A DNA stretch of 64,000 bases from Desulfurispirillum indicum S5 (GTDB taxonomy: Bacteria; Chrysiogenota; Chrysiogenetes; Chrysiogenales; Chrysiogenaceae), in NCBI RefSeq assembly GCF_000177635.2, contig NC_014836.1:2864378-2928377 (forward strand). The letters are read 5' to 3'. The notes below the pieces were generated by a model. It made no database searches. It had not been told where the DNA came from and saw only the letters and a list, made by a program, of their open reading frames with translations. The translations under genes and the position numbers were made by a program. Below are positions 1-9,428 of the stretch, piece after piece. Within the stretch, counting starts at the first letter, position 1; each line of letters opens with the position of its first letter.

Positions 1-128
1 GTGAAATACCAGATGAACCAAGCATCTGCAATCAGCACTGCTTCCGCGCGGCAAACATCAGTAAAATAATGCCTTAAGCTAAGACGACCAGATGCGAAAC
101 TTCAGTTATTAACTGATCATTGAAAAAC

Positions 129-262
129 CAGAAAGCAGCAAGCAATTGAAAAATGCTCAGGTGCAAGGCGCGGGCAAAGCGAGGAGCGAAGCGTACCCCC
201 TGTACGTCGCAGTGACGAGTGATGACCGGCAACGCCGCAGATGAGTGTTTTTCAGCAGCTTG
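129..262 (+). repeat. Dispersed MITE-like repeat, copy upstream of uvrA
   Basis: Shares long blocks with the copies at 6709, 24337 and 36010: the AATTGAAAAATGCTCAGGTG block, the GTACGTCGCAGTGACGAG block, the CAACGCCGCAGATGAG block and the end TTTTTCAGCAGC. The left terminus is degenerate here. It ends about 15 bases before the uvrA start codon, so the uvrA leader is largely repeat-derived. No gene is seen in bases 1-277. Confidence 0.8.
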
Positions 263-277
263 CAAAGGAGATATACC

Positions 278-3103
278 GTGGCCAAAGATACCATCGTCAT
301 CAAAGGTGCCCGTGAGCACAACCTGAAGAATATCAATCTGGAAATTCCCCGCGACAAGCTGGTGGTCATCACCGGGGTCAGTGGCAGTGGCAAGTCCACC
401 CTGGCCTTTGATACGATTTTTGCCGAAGGGCAGCGCCGCTATGTGGAGTCGCTGTCCGCCTACGCCCGTCAGTTCCTGGAGCAGATGGACAAGCCCGATG
501 TGGATGCCATCGAGGGCCTGAGCCCCGCCATCAGCATTGAGCAGAAGAGCATCACCCGCAATCCCCGCTCCACGGTGGCGACCATCACCGAGATCTATGA
601 CTACCTGCGCCTGCTTTACGCCCGCGCCGGCACACCCCACTGCCACGAGTGCGGCAAGCCCCTGGTTTCCCAGACGGTACAGCAGATGGTGGATGCCATC
701 TGCCAGCGGGAGGCGGGCAGCCGCCTGATGATCATGGCGCCGGTGGTGCGGAGCCGCAAAGGGGAGTACAAAAAGCTCTTCGAAGACCTGAAGAAGAAGG
801 GCTTTGCCCGCGTGCGCCTGGATGGCGAGGTGCTGGATATGGACAGCGCCATGGCGGTGAAGCTGGACAAGAACACCAAGCACAGCATTGATATTGTGGT
901 GGACCGCATCTCCGTCAAGGAGGGCATCGAGCGGCGCGTCACCGACAGCGTGGAGACGGCCCTGCAGTACAGCGAAGGGCTGCTGCTGGTGGCCGACCGC
1001 GAAGGCAACGAAGTGCTCATGAGCGAAACCGCCGCCTGCCACGATTGCGGCGTCAGCATGCCCGAGCTGGAGCCGCGCCTGTTCTCCTTCAACGCTCCCG
1101 AAGGGGCCTGCCCCAACTGCAGCGGCCTGGGCGCTTCCCTGGAGCTGGACGCCAACCTCATCGTCCCCAACCCCTCCCTCTCCATTGCCGAAGGGGCCAT
1201 CGCCCCCTGGGCCCACAAGAGCTCCACCCGCTTCTGGGAAACGCTGCAGATGGTAGCCGAACGCTATGATATCGACCTGAACAAGCCCTGGTCCGCCTTG
1301 ACGGAGGGGCAGCACAATATCCTGCTCTACGGTACCCAGGAAAAGGTACCCCAGCCCTCGGCGGGCAAGTTCCGCAAGATCGTGGAAGCGCGCTTTACCG
1401 GCGTTATCGGCTATCTGCAGAACCTGTTTGCCGAAACCACCGTCTCCTACATCAAGGACTATGTGCAGCGCTTCATGCGCGAAAAACCCTGCCCCGCCTG
1501 CAACGGCGAACGCCTGAACAAGCAGGTGCTCAGCGTGCTGATCAATGGGCAGAATATCTCCCGCTTCACCGCCATGAATATCGGCACCGCCCTGCAGTTC
1601 GCCACTTCCATCCACTTCGATGACCACCGCCAGGTCATCGCCCAGCGCATCCTGCGGGAAATCTGCGAACGCCTGAGCTTCCTCAACGACGTGGGCCTGG
1701 ACTACCTGGAACTCAGCCGCAAGGGCAGCACCCTCTCCGGTGGCGAAGCTCAACGCATCCGCCTGGCCACCCAGATCGGCTCCAAACTCATGGGTGTGCT
1801 CTACATTCTGGATGAACCCAGCATCGGCCTGCACCAGCGCGATAACGACAAACTCATCGCCACCCTCAAGAGCCTGCGGGACAACGGCAACACCGTCATC
1901 GTGGTGGAACACGACGAGGACACCATCATGCAGTCGGACTTCGTGGTGGACATGGGCCCCTTCGCCGGACGCAAAGGGGGCGAAGTGGTGGTGGCCGGCA
2001 CCCCCGCCCAGGTTATGGCCTGTGAAGCCAGCCTGACCGGCAGCTACCTCAGCGGCCGCGAAACCATACAGGTTCCCGCCCGCAGGCGCTCCGGCAAGGA
2101 ATATGTGGAACTGCAAGGCGCAGCGGGCAACAACCTGCAGAGTGTGGACGTGCGCATTCCCCTGGAAACCTTCACCCTCGTCACCGGCGTCAGCGGCAGC
2201 GGCAAATCCACCCTGATCATCGACACCCTGCTGCCCGCCCTGGCATCCACCCTGCGCACCGAAGACGCCGGTGGCGGCAGCCCCTACCGCAGCATCCAGG
2301 TCACCAGCCCCAAAATCAAAAAAGTCATCGCCATCGACCAGACCCCCATCGGACGCACCCCACGCTCCAACCCCGCCACCTACACCGGCGTGTTCACCCA
2401 TATCCGCGACCTCTTCGCCAGCGCCCCCGAAGCCAAAAAACGCGGCTACAAAGCCGGACGCTTCTCCTTCAACGTCAAAGGCGGACGCTGCGAAGCCTGC
2501 CAGGGCGACGGCACCATCAAAATCGAAATGCACTTCCTGCCCGATCTCTACGTCACCTGCGAAACCTGCAAAGGCAAACGCTTCAACCGCGACACCCTGG
2601 ACATCACCTACAAGGGCAAAAGCATCGCCGACATGCTGGACATGACCGTCAATATGGCCGCCGAATTCTTCGAGAACATCCCCAAGATCCAGCAGAAACT
2701 GCAGACCATCAGGGACGTGGGCCTCGGCTATATCAAGCTCGGCCAGGCCGCCACCACCCTCTCCGGCGGAGAGGCTCAGCGCGTGAAACTCTCCAAGGAA
2801 CTCAGCCGCAAAAACTCCGGCGACACCATCTACATCCTGGATGAACCCACCACCGGCCTGCACTTCCACGACATCCGCCAGCTCATCGAAGTGCTCAACC
2901 GCCTGGTGGACGCCGGCAACACCGTCATTGTCATCGAACACAACCTGGACATGATCAAGTGCGCCGACCACATCGTCGACCTGGGCCCCGAAGGTGGCAA
3001 CCGGGGCGGCCAGATACTCTTCAGCGGAACGCCGGAAGGACTGTGCGATATCGAAGCCTCCTATACCGGGCATTACCTGCGCAAGCTGCTGGCGAAAGAT
3101 TGA
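278..3103 (+). CDS. uvrA: UvrABC excinuclease subunit A
   Basis: The 941-aa product is the damage-recognition ATPase of nucleotide excision repair. It has two ABC ATPase halves: Walker A motifs GVSGSGKST near residues 34 and 637, and LSGGEAQR signatures near 485 and 827. Zinc-binding Cys pairs lie near residue 121 (CHECG), near 254-287 (CHDCG and CPNC) and near 737 (CEAC and CETC). Length and domain order are normal for UvrA. The GTG at 278 is chosen because AAAGGAG lies 7-8 bases upstream and the protein then begins [11 protein letters not shown], as in the family. An in-frame GTG at 245 lies inside the upstream repeat. The gene stands alone and is followed by a strong terminator. Confidence 0.97.
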   Translation: MAKDTIVIKGAREHNLKNINLEIPRDKLVVITGVSGSGKSTLAFDTIFAEGQRRYVESLSAYARQFLEQMDKPDVDAIEGLSPAISIEQKSITRNPRSTVATITEIYDYLRLLYARAGTPHCHECGKPLVSQTVQQMVDAICQREAGSRLMIMAPVVRSRKGEYKKLFEDLKKKGFARVRLDGEVLDMDSAMAVKLDKNTKHSIDIVVDRISVKEGIERRVTDSVETALQYSEGLLLVADREGNEVLMSETAACHDCGVSMPELEPRLFSFNAPEGACPNCSGLGASLELDANLIVPNPSLSIAEGAIAPWAHKSSTRFWETLQMVAERYDIDLNKPWSALTEGQHNILLYGTQEKVPQPSAGKFRKIVEARFTGVIGYLQNLFAETTVSYIKDYVQRFMREKPCPACNGERLNKQVLSVLINGQNISRFTAMNIGTALQFATSIHFDDHRQVIAQRILREICERLSFLNDVGLDYLELSRKGSTLSGGEAQRIRLATQIGSKLMGVLYILDEPSIGLHQRDNDKLIATLKSLRDNGNTVIVVEHDEDTIMQSDFVVDMGPFAGRKGGEVVVAGTPAQVMACEASLTGSYLSGRETIQVPARRRSGKEYVELQGAAGNNLQSVDVRIPLETFTLVTGVSGSGKSTLIIDTLLPALASTLRTEDAGGGSPYRSIQVTSPKIKKVIAIDQTPIGRTPRSNPATYTGVFTHIRDLFASAPEAKKRGYKAGRFSFNVKGGRCEACQGDGTIKIEMHFLPDLYVTCETCKGKRFNRDTLDITYKGKSIADMLDMTVNMAAEFFENIPKIQQKLQTIRDVGLGYIKLGQAATTLSGGEAQRVKLSKELSRKNSGDTIYILDEPTTGLHFHDIRQLIEVLNRLVDAGNTVIVIEHNLDMIKCADHIVDLGPEGGNRGGQILFSGTPEGLCDIEASYTGHYLRKLLAKD

Positions 3104-3162
3104 CGCAATCTTTCAGTAAGAGAAGAAGCGGGTTCCACACAAAGCCCCCAAAGGCACCAAGG

Positions 3163-3200
3163 AAACAGCCCACGGTATACTCCGTGGGCTGTTTGTTTTT
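3163..3200 (+). terminator. Rho-independent terminator of uvrA
   Basis: A perfect 13-bp stem (AAACAGCCCACGG paired with CCGTGGGCTGTTT) closes a 6-base loop and is followed by GTTTTT. It lies 60 bases after the uvrA stop. Confidence 0.9.
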
Positions 3201-3202
3201 GG

Positions 3203-3230
3203 CAGGCTGCTGAAAGCCCTATCTGCATGG
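3203..3230 (-). repeat. Terminal fragment of the dispersed repeat
   Basis: CAGGCTGCTGAAA followed by a CCCTATCTGC block matches the reverse complement of the right end of the complete copy at 36010-36160. The rest of the element is absent. It directly follows the uvrA terminator. Confidence 0.6.
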
Positions 3231-3267
3231 GAGCAGCACAGTAATGAGCAATGGGACGGCCCTCTAC

Positions 3268-3326
3268 TATACAATTAGACGAAGCCATGATATACAATTA
3301 GACGACTACAAATCATGCAATTGGAC
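3268..3326 (+). repeat. Three tandem 23-bp repeats before the AAA_14 ATPase gene
   Basis: TATACAATTAGAC begins at 3268 and again at 3291, and a degenerate copy, CATGCAATTGGAC, begins at 3314. The period is exactly 23 bp. The last copy ends a few bases before the ATG at 3332, so these may be operator or iteron-like binding sites for an autoregulator. Function is unproven. Confidence 0.6.
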
Positions 3327-3331
3327 TGACA

Positions 3332-4591
3332 ATGATGAAAACTACTGTCAATCCTGAATACATCCCCCGACACCTTGCGACCAAGCTGCAAGAGGCCCTG
3401 ACAGATACTCCGGTTGTTTGCCTGCTGGGACCTCGCCAGTGTGGAAAGTCTACCTTGGTCCGTCACCTGGAGCCAGACCGAACTTACATCAACCTGGATG
3501 ATCGCAACTACCTGGAGGTAGCTCGGCGCGACCCAGAGGGTTTTATCGACAATTTACCCGAGAGGGTTGCCATAGACGAAATTCAGCGCGCTCCAGAACT
3601 TACCTTGGCAATCAAGCGCAGTGTCGACGCCAAACGCCATCCGGGACGTTTTCTGCTAACGGGCTCAGCCAACCTGCTGCAATTGCCACGACTGGCGGAT
3701 TCGCTGGCAGGACGTATGGAATGCCTTTACCTGCACCCGCTGACTGAGGCGGAAAAGCAGCACTCGCCTGGCCGTTTTCTTGATCTGTGGCTGGAGAAAA
3801 AGCTGGATACCAGCTTGCCAGCCAGTGGCACTTCCCGCGCAAGCGAGCTGCCTGGGCGCCTGGTGGCGGGTGGCTACCCTGAAGCATTTTTCCGTCAGCC
3901 CGTACGGGCGCGAAGCTGGCAACAGCAATATCTGCACTCGATAATCGAACGGGATATTCATGATATCGCCACTATCCGTGGAGCGATTGATGTGCAACGC
4001 TTGCTGGAATACCTCAGCCACCAGACAGCTTCGCTTATGAATATCGCAGCCATAGCCAATGCGCTTGGGTATGCACGCCCAACAATTGAGCGTTATCTGG
4101 GAGTACTGGAAAAGCTCTTCCTGATCCGCCAGTTACCAGCCTGGCACAGTAATCGCGGCAAGCGCCTCGTGAAGACACCAAAGATACATATTTGTGATAG
4201 CGGTCTGGCAGCAACTCTTTCCAACTTGCGGGCGGAGCAGTGGATTCCACAGCGCAAGCGCTTCGGTCACTTGCTGGAATCATTTGTGGTGCAACAAATT
4301 ATAGCTATGGGTGGCTGGTGCGAAAAGGATTTGCGTTTTCACTACTACCGTGACAAGGACCAGGTAGAGGTTGATCTCATCATTGAGGCAGATGGCACCG
4401 TGTGGGGCATTGAAGTAAAGGCTGCCGCTACCCTGGAAGCGCGTGATGGCCGTGGGCTTATGCGCCTGGCGGATGTGGCTGGCACTTCATTCCACGGCGG
4501 CCTGATTCTCTACGATGGCGATGCGGTTCTCCCGATTGAGCCGAAACGCCATATCTTTGCCGTACCTTTTGGCAAACTGTGGGAGCTGTAG
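3332..4591 (+). CDS. AAA_14/DUF4143 family ATPase
   Basis: The 419-aa protein has a P-loop, GPRQCGKST, at residues 33-41, a Walker B-like VAIDEIQRAPE near 77, and a sensor-like LLTGSANLL segment. A C-terminal DUF4143 domain ends in a nuclease-fold-like pattern, EVDLIIEADG followed by GIEVKAA. These proteins are widespread accessory ATPases whose cellular role is poorly defined. The gene stands alone between uvrA and an antitoxin-like gene. It is preceded by 23-bp tandem repeats and flanked by related 40-bp segments near 3117 and 4617, which suggests acquisition. Start is ATG 3332 or 3335; neither has a clear Shine-Dalgarno. Confidence 0.85.
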   Translation: MMKTTVNPEYIPRHLATKLQEALTDTPVVCLLGPRQCGKSTLVRHLEPDRTYINLDDRNYLEVARRDPEGFIDNLPERVAIDEIQRAPELTLAIKRSVDAKRHPGRFLLTGSANLLQLPRLADSLAGRMECLYLHPLTEAEKQHSPGRFLDLWLEKKLDTSLPASGTSRASELPGRLVAGGYPEAFFRQPVRARSWQQQYLHSIIERDIHDIATIRGAIDVQRLLEYLSHQTASLMNIAAIANALGYARPTIERYLGVLEKLFLIRQLPAWHSNRGKRLVKTPKIHICDSGLAATLSNLRAEQWIPQRKRFGHLLESFVVQQIIAMGGWCEKDLRFHYYRDKDQVEVDLIIEADGTVWGIEVKAAATLEARDGRGLMRLADVAGTSFHGGLILYDGDAVLPIEPKRHIFAVPFGKLWEL

Positions 4592-4616
4592 TTTTCGTAA
4601 CTCTTCACAGTGGAAC

Positions 4617-4665
4617 CGCAAGAGAAAAAGCGGGTTTAACGCAAAGGCCTCAAAGGCACTAACAA
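4617..4665 (+). repeat. Partner of the related segment at 3117-3165
   Basis: AAGAGAAAAAGCGGGTTTAA here and AAGAGAAGAAGCGGGTTCCA near 3118 begin two segments that stay similar over about 43 bases, ending in AAAGGCAC(T/C)AA. They lie directly outside the AAA_14 gene in direct orientation. They could mark an inserted unit or be chance members of a GCAAAGGC-type repeat family. Confidence 0.4.
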
Positions 4666-4791
4666 GGCAGTGTTTCTCGCCCGTTCGCCACTCTCACTTG
4701 AGACGCGGGGCACGCGGAGGAAAGACAAGGGAAATGTACCTGGCAACCCTGCACCGTTACAGGTTGACAATCTTCGGAGGAGGCATACCCT

Positions 4792-4827
4792 ATGAATATT
4801 ATTCACCGCAAGAGGTATTCCAGATGA
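4792..4827 (+). CDS. Possible 11-residue leader peptide coupled to the antitoxin-like gene
   Basis: ATG 4792 is preceded by a strong GGAGGAGG and encodes MNIIHRKRYSR. Its TGA at 4825-4827 overlaps the ATG at 4824 (ATGA). This is the best ribosome-binding site in the interval, so the next gene may be translated by coupling. Only the sequence arrangement supports this. Confidence 0.3.
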   Translation: MNIIHRKRYSR

Positions 4828-5096
4828 ATCTCCAGGAACTTATAGCTGAAGCACTCCACCTCTCCATGGAAGAGCGGGCACACCTGATTCAGCAACTCGT
4901 ACTGAGTATGGAATCTCCCTCGGAAGACGAACTGAAAGCCGAGTGGATAAAGGAAGCCCACCGCAAAGCCAACGAACTTACCCACCTTCGCGAGCAGCTG
5001 CAAGTCGGCATCAACCAACTTGACCAGGGGCTGGGAACTACAATCAATTCGCACGAAGAGCTGGATGAATTATTCGTTACAATCAAAGGGGCATAG
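4824..5096 (+). CDS. Antitoxin-like addiction module component (TIGR02574-like)
   Basis: The 90-aa product begins MNLQELIAEALHLSMEER and continues AHLIQQLVLSME, the pattern of short 'unstable antitoxin' proteins normally paired with a RelE/ParE-type toxin. No toxin ORF follows: the next gene is the AT-rich SIR2-like gene 117 bases away. It is therefore an orphan or has lost its partner. ATG 4824 gives the family N-terminus. The frame stays open further upstream, without any family similarity. Confidence 0.6.
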   Translation: MNLQELIAEALHLSMEERAHLIQQLVLSMESPSEDELKAEWIKEAHRKANELTHLREQLQVGINQLDQGLGTTINSHEELDELFVTIKGA

Positions 5097-5212
5097 ACTT
5101 ACCTCAACGCCGCAAACGCAGAAGTGTGAGATTTGATGTGCCTTCATGCGAATAATTCACATACAACGCAAAGCGCAAACAATCAATTAAACCAGCAAAA
5201 AGGAGATTGAAC

Positions 5213-6408
5213 ATGACATGTTATGTTGTTGGTGCTGGTGCTTCAAAGAGTTATGAAAAATCGCCAACAGGCTTATTAATGCCTCTTGCAAAAGAGTTTT
5301 TTCAAACATTTTCAAAACTGAAAATATCAGAAAATAACCATGTGCTCGTTGGACATATATTGCACTATCTTAAAGAGTTTCACGGGTTAAGTTATTCAGA
5401 ATTTTCTTGCTTTGAAAGAGACATTGAAGAGCTACATTCGGAAGTAGAAAGCAGACTTAACGAAGCACTTATTAGTGGGGATCATGCTACTCGAATCCAG
5501 CTGTTATCTGTTTATAATCAACTGACATTTTTATTCACATCTGTTATTAACGAAATTCAAAACGGAAATCCATCTACATCGCATATAAATTTTATCGAAA
5601 ACTTAATGCCACAAGATTCGATAATAACATTCAACTGGGATACGTTAATTGATCGTGCGCTACTTATAAGTGGCAAATGGCACTGCGATACTGGGTATAT
5701 ATGTGAGCCAAGTGGCATATATAGAGACGGATGGCAGAACTCTGACCCAAGCAAAACATCACAAATTAGACTTATAAAACTTCATGGGTCAAGCAATTGG
5801 CTCACATCATATGTAGTCTTTGATGAAAATGAAGAAATTTCTTTTTCGCATGACGGCGCTGCTGATTCCTTTTTCGTCTACGAGTCTACAACCAAGCCCT
5901 ACCCGTGCTACGATGGCAGATATATACCAGGATATGTAGATTTTTCTTACGGTTACTACCCACCAAATTTGCCAGCCAATTCTAAATTTACTCGCGAAGG
6001 TTTTATCGAAATGCGAGTAGTTCCTAAACCACCTTTTGCGCCGAATGGAAGTAATAATAGATCAGATTGACTTCCATGCCGCTTATCATTCCACCAGTAA
6101 AACATAAGCAATACAACATGTATGGCGAATTGTTTAATCAATTGTGGCGTAATGCCGAGATGGAGTTGGCATCAGCAGATAAAATCGCAATTCTTGGTTA
6201 CTCGTTTCCTGCAACCGATGTCAGAGCGACATCTTTATTTATCAATGCGTTTATGCGGCGAGAGTCTATACCAGAAATTGTAATAGTAAACCCATATCCT
6301 GATCAGATTTACTCAAAATTTAAATATGAGTTTGGTGTCCCAAGTTATAAAATTAACACGATCAAGGAGTGCATGACGGAGGATTTTGACTTCCAAAAGC
6401 TATTTTAA
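5213..6408 (+). pseudogene. SIR2-like domain gene, frameshifted
   Basis: ATG 5213 has AAAAGGAGA upstream and encodes 285 aa beginning MTCYVVGAGAS, a nucleotide-binding loop of SIR2-like proteins. Later come a FNWDTLIDRAL segment and KLHGSSNW. The frame stops at 6070. The missing C-terminal part is encoded in another frame from about 6061 to 6408 (PLIIPPVKHKQY, then ADKIAILGYSFPATD), which SIR2-like proteins carry in a single chain. A one-base loss near 6061-6070 would explain the break. No slippery heptamer is visible, so I call a pseudogene; two interacting halves remain possible. The region is much more AT-rich than its neighbours, which suggests transfer. SIR2-like proteins are often NAD-consuming defence effectors. 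Confidence 0.75.
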
Positions 6409-6708
6409 CACTGGTTTACAGCAATAGACCATGCAAGATAATTTGCAGTGTGCATCACCCCATCATATCTTGGGCAAATTGCCCTTATTGCACGTAAAAA
6501 CCTTGAGAACACAAGTGTGAAAGCAGCCTTTTCCACCCATCACAATTTCCGGCTGAGTATCTCCACCCAACCATCCTTCCCTTGACCATGCAATCACAAC
6601 CACTTGACAGGGCAGGGGCTCCTCAGTATACTGCCCTGTCGTTTTGCTGTCTGCGCTGAGAAAGTGGGGCATTCCCCTTCTTCCCAAATGCGCGGCAGGT
6701 GGTTTTCA
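6409..6708. other. Gene-free stretch between SIR2-like gene and ffh
   Basis: I see no credible coding sequence. Apart from the hairpin at 6606-6640 it holds nothing recognisable before the repeat copy at 6709. Confidence 0.6.
6606..6640 (+). terminator. Hairpin, possible weak terminator
   Basis: A perfect 10-bp stem, GACAGGGCAG with CTGCCCTGTC, closes a 15-base loop and is followed by GTTTTG. The short T run makes termination uncertain. Confidence 0.4.
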
Positions 6709-6812
6709 CAGCTTGCAGAAATACTTCAAAATACGCAGGCAATTGAAAAATGCTCAGGTGCAATGCACGCGACGGCGAGCAACGCCGCAGATGAGGGTTT
6801 TTCAGCAGCCGG
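6709..6812 (+). repeat. Dispersed MITE-like repeat, internally deleted copy before ffh
   Basis: It starts CAGCTTGCAGAAATACTT and ends TTTTTCAGCAGCC, matching both ends of the complete 151-bp copy at 36010. About 45 bases are missing from the middle. It ends 16 bases before the ffh start codon, so it contributes the ffh leader. Confidence 0.8.
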
Positions 6813-6828
6813 TTAAGGATAGAAGCCC

Positions 6829-8217
6829 ATGTTCTCCCAACTCCAGAACTCCTTCCAGAAAGTCTTCAAGGACCTGCGCGGGCAGGGGAAGATCAGCGAA
6901 GCCAACATTCAGGAGGCCCTGCGCGAGGTGCGGGTTGCCCTGCTGGATGCCGATGTCAACATCAAGGTGGTGCGGCAGTTCATTGCGCAGGTGAAGGAGA
7001 AGGCGCTTGGGCAGGAGGTTCTGCAGAGTCTGACTCCTGGTCAGCAGTTCATCAAGATTGTTGATGCGGAGCTGACGGAGCTGATGGGGCAGACCCATAC
7101 AAAGCTGCATCTTTCCAGCACTCCACCCACGGTGGTGATGATGTGCGGTTTGCAGGGCAGCGGGAAGACGACGACGGCTGGCAAGCTGGCGGCTTCGTTC
7201 AAGAAGCAGGGCCGCAAGGTTATGCTGGCGGGTGCCGATATTTACCGTCCGGCGGCGGTGGAGCAGATTCGCGCCCTGGCGGAGCAGGTGGGTGTGGATG
7301 TGTACGCCCCCGGCACGGATATTTCGCCGGTGGAGATTTGCGCCCAGGCCAGAAAGCTGGCCATGGGAAAACAGATTGATTTACTGATTCTGGATACGGC
7401 GGGGCGTCTGCATATTGATGATGCCCTGATGGAAGAGCTGGTGCAGATCAAGGCCAGCGCCCGCCCTGACGAGATTCTCTTCGTGGCCGATGCCATGACG
7501 GGTCAGGAGGCGGTCAATGTGGCCCAGTCCTTTGATGAACGCCTGGATCTTTCCGGTGTCATCCTGACGAAAATGGACAGTGACGCCCGTGGCGGTGCGG
7601 CCCTTTCCATCCGCGCGCTGCTTGGCAAGCCCATCAAGTACATTGGTGGCGGCGAGAAGATGGATGCCCTGGAGCCTTTCCACCCCGACCGGGTGGCTTC
7701 GCGCATTCTGGGCATGGGGGACATGCTCACCCTGATCGAGAAGGCTGAGAGTGTCTACGACGAAAAGACGGCCAAGAACCTGGAACGCAAGATCCGCGGC
7801 AATGAATTCAGCATGCAGGATTTCAAGGACCAGCTTTTGCAGATAAAGAAGATGGGGTCACTGGGCTCCATTATGAAGATGATTCCCGGTATGAGCTCAA
7901 AAATGGGCGATATGGATATAGACGACTCCCAGTACAAGCCGGTGGTGGCGATTATTGATTCCATGACGCCCCAGGAGCGTGAGAAGCCGGAGATCATCAA
8001 CGCCAACCGCCGACGCCGCATCGCCAAGGGTTCGGGACGCACAGTGCAGGAGGTCAACCGCCTGCTGAAGCAGTTCCAGGACATGCGCAAGATGATGAAG
8101 CAGTTCTCGGGCGCGGGGGGCAAGAACAAGAAGCAGCAGCAGGCCATGATGCGCCAGCTGCAGGCCCGTATGCCCAAGGGGGCTATGGGCGGGAAGATGC
8201 CTTTCGGGCGTCGTTAG
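6829..8217 (+). CDS. ffh: Signal recognition particle protein Ffh
   Basis: The 462-aa SRP54 GTPase binds signal peptides of nascent membrane proteins and 4.5S RNA. The N domain is followed by a G domain with GLQGSGKTTTAGKLA near residue 106, DTAGR near 188 and TKMDSDARGG near 246. The C-terminal M domain, from about 325, is rich in methionine and ends in basic and glycine residues. Length is normal. It heads the classic ffh-rpsP-khpA-rimM-trmD-rplS order. The TAG stop at 8215-8217 directly abuts a CAGGCTGC repeat terminus. The start is ATG 6829, with AAGGAT upstream. Confidence 0.97.
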   Translation: MFSQLQNSFQKVFKDLRGQGKISEANIQEALREVRVALLDADVNIKVVRQFIAQVKEKALGQEVLQSLTPGQQFIKIVDAELTELMGQTHTKLHLSSTPPTVVMMCGLQGSGKTTTAGKLAASFKKQGRKVMLAGADIYRPAAVEQIRALAEQVGVDVYAPGTDISPVEICAQARKLAMGKQIDLLILDTAGRLHIDDALMEELVQIKASARPDEILFVADAMTGQEAVNVAQSFDERLDLSGVILTKMDSDARGGAALSIRALLGKPIKYIGGGEKMDALEPFHPDRVASRILGMGDMLTLIEKAESVYDEKTAKNLERKIRGNEFSMQDFKDQLLQIKKMGSLGSIMKMIPGMSSKMGDMDIDDSQYKPVVAIIDSMTPQEREKPEIINANRRRRIAKGSGRTVQEVNRLLKQFQDMRKMMKQFSGAGGKNKKQQQAMMRQLQARMPKGAMGGKMPFGRR

Positions 8218-8324
8218 CAGGCTGCGCAAACGCACTCACCTGGCGCATACCGGGAGAGCAGCCTGTTGAAAAATGTTCAGCTGCAAGGCGTCCACATCCT
8301 GCAGATGGGCGTTTTTCAGCAAAC
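8218..8324 (+). repeat. Degenerate dispersed repeat copies between ffh and rpsP
   Basis: CAGGCTGCGCAAA starts directly after the ffh stop codon. A second segment at 8259-8324 begins CAGCCTGTTGAAAAATG, contains GCTGCAAGGCG and GCAGATGGGCG, and ends GTTTTTCAGC. Both resemble the ends and short body of the family element. Confidence 0.65.
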
Positions 8325-8372
8325 TCACTTTGGATAAATTTTTTATCATAAAAACTTTTTTTGGAGGTCACA

Positions 8373-8660
8373 TTGGCTGTCAAGATCAGACTCAAACGCC
8401 TGGGATCCAAAAAGCGACCCTTCTACCGAATCGTCGCCATGGACTCCCGCACCCCACGGGATGGACAATCCCTCGAAATCATCGGTACCTACAACCCCAT
8501 CAAAGAGCCAGCCGAACTGCAAATTAACGAAGAAAAGGCTCTTTACTGGCTGGGTGTGGGTGCTGAACCCAGTGACACCGCGCGCAATCTGCTCTCCAAG
8601 CAGGGTGTCATGCAGAAATTCCACGAGCTGAAGCTGGAGAAAAAGAAGAAGTCTGAGTAA
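8373..8660 (+). CDS. rpsP: 30S ribosomal protein S16
   Basis: The 95-aa protein begins (M)[20 protein letters not shown], the S16 N-terminus, and continues DSRTPRDG and EIIGTYNP. The start is TTG 8373, with GGAGGT 4-5 bases upstream. An in-frame TTG at 8361 overlaps that Shine-Dalgarno. The lysine-rich tail is usual. It lies in the SRP/ribosomal maturation cluster. Confidence 0.95.
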   Translation: MAVKIRLKRLGSKKRPFYRIVAMDSRTPRDGQSLEIIGTYNPIKEPAELQINEEKALYWLGVGAEPSDTARNLLSKQGVMQKFHELKLEKKKKSE

Positions 8661-8695
8661 CGCTTCTCTCAACGAGGCAAAAGAGGTCCGAAGTC

Positions 8696-8926
8696 ATGAA
8701 AGAGTTAATCGAATATATTGTCAAATCCATTGTTGATCATCCCGATGAAGTGGAAATAACGGAAACGGAAGCGGAGAAGACGACCATTATCGAACTGAAA
8801 GTGGCTTCAGACGACCTGGGGAAAGTCATCGGCAAACAAGGACGCATGGCAAAAGCGCTGCGCACCATCGTCAGTGCCTCTGCCAGTAAAGATGGAAGAC
8901 GGCTGATCCTTGAAATCATCGAGTGA
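8696..8926 (+). CDS. khpA: KH-domain RNA-binding protein KhpA
   Basis: The 76-aa protein is a single KH domain with the diagnostic GKVIGKQGR loop near residues 43-51. KhpA-type proteins bind RNA, often with KhpB/Jag, and lie between rpsP and rimM in many bacteria, as here. The stop overlaps no gene, but rimM starts one base later, so the two are probably translationally coupled. Confidence 0.9.
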   Translation: MKELIEYIVKSIVDHPDEVEITETEAEKTTIIELKVASDDLGKVIGKQGRMAKALRTIVSASASKDGRRLILEIIE

Positions 8927-8927
8927 A

Positions 8928-9428
8928 ATGCTGTCCATCGCCCGCATCACCAAAACCCGTGGCCTGCGGGGCGAGCTGCAACTGTTCAGCCTTTTCAATG
9001 AGCCTGGGCGCTTTGAAGGCCTGAAGCATCTCCATATCGGAGGGGTCAGGTTTGCCGTAAGCCGTCTGCGTATTGCGGACAGCCAGCGGCTGGTGGTCAG
9101 CCTGAAGGGTGTGGACACCATCGAACAGGCGGAAGAGCTGGTGGGGCAGGATGCCTGCCTGCCGGTCGATGAGATACCCCGTTACGAAGACGAATACTTC
9201 GATTTTGAACTGCAGAAGCTTCGCGTCATCAATGATGACGGCGAAGAACTTGGATCCTTAACACAGATTATTCACACGGGCGCCAAAGACGTGTACGAAA
9301 TCCTCTCTCCCGGGGGCAAGCGGTGGATGATTCCGGCCAACCATGAATTCATCCCCGAAATCAACCTGGAGGAGGGCTACATGCTGGTGCGACCCATACC
9401 CGGAATGATGGACGAAGATGCGCTTTGA
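8928..9428 (+). CDS. rimM: 16S rRNA processing protein RimM
   Basis: The 166-aa protein has an N-terminal RimM barrel (IARITKTRGLRGELQL, then LVGQDACLPVDEIP) and a C-terminal PRC barrel (YFDFEL, then GSLTQIIHTGAKDVYEI and WMIPA). It assists 30S head assembly by binding S19. ATG 8928 is one base after the khpA stop. The 3' end overlaps trmD by 11 bases. Confidence 0.93.
   Translation: MLSIARITKTRGLRGELQLFSLFNEPGRFEGLKHLHIGGVRFAVSRLRIADSQRLVVSLKGVDTIEQAEELVGQDACLPVDEIPRYEDEYFDFELQKLRVINDDGEELGSLTQIIHTGAKDVYEILSPGGKRWMIPANHEFIPEINLEEGYMLVRPIPGMMDEDAL

Noticed and set aside
74-3073. A 999-residue minus-strand open frame across uvrA
   Set aside because: It mirrors uvrA codon bias, has no recognisable family and low-complexity composition. 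The plus-strand UvrA is unambiguous.
3268-3326. CRISPR array
   Set aside because: Only three units with 23-bp period and almost no spacer. There are no cas genes in the window.
6040-6080. Programmed frameshift in the SIR2-like gene
   Set aside because: No slippery heptamer or downstream structure is evident near the junction. A simple one-base loss is the better explanation.
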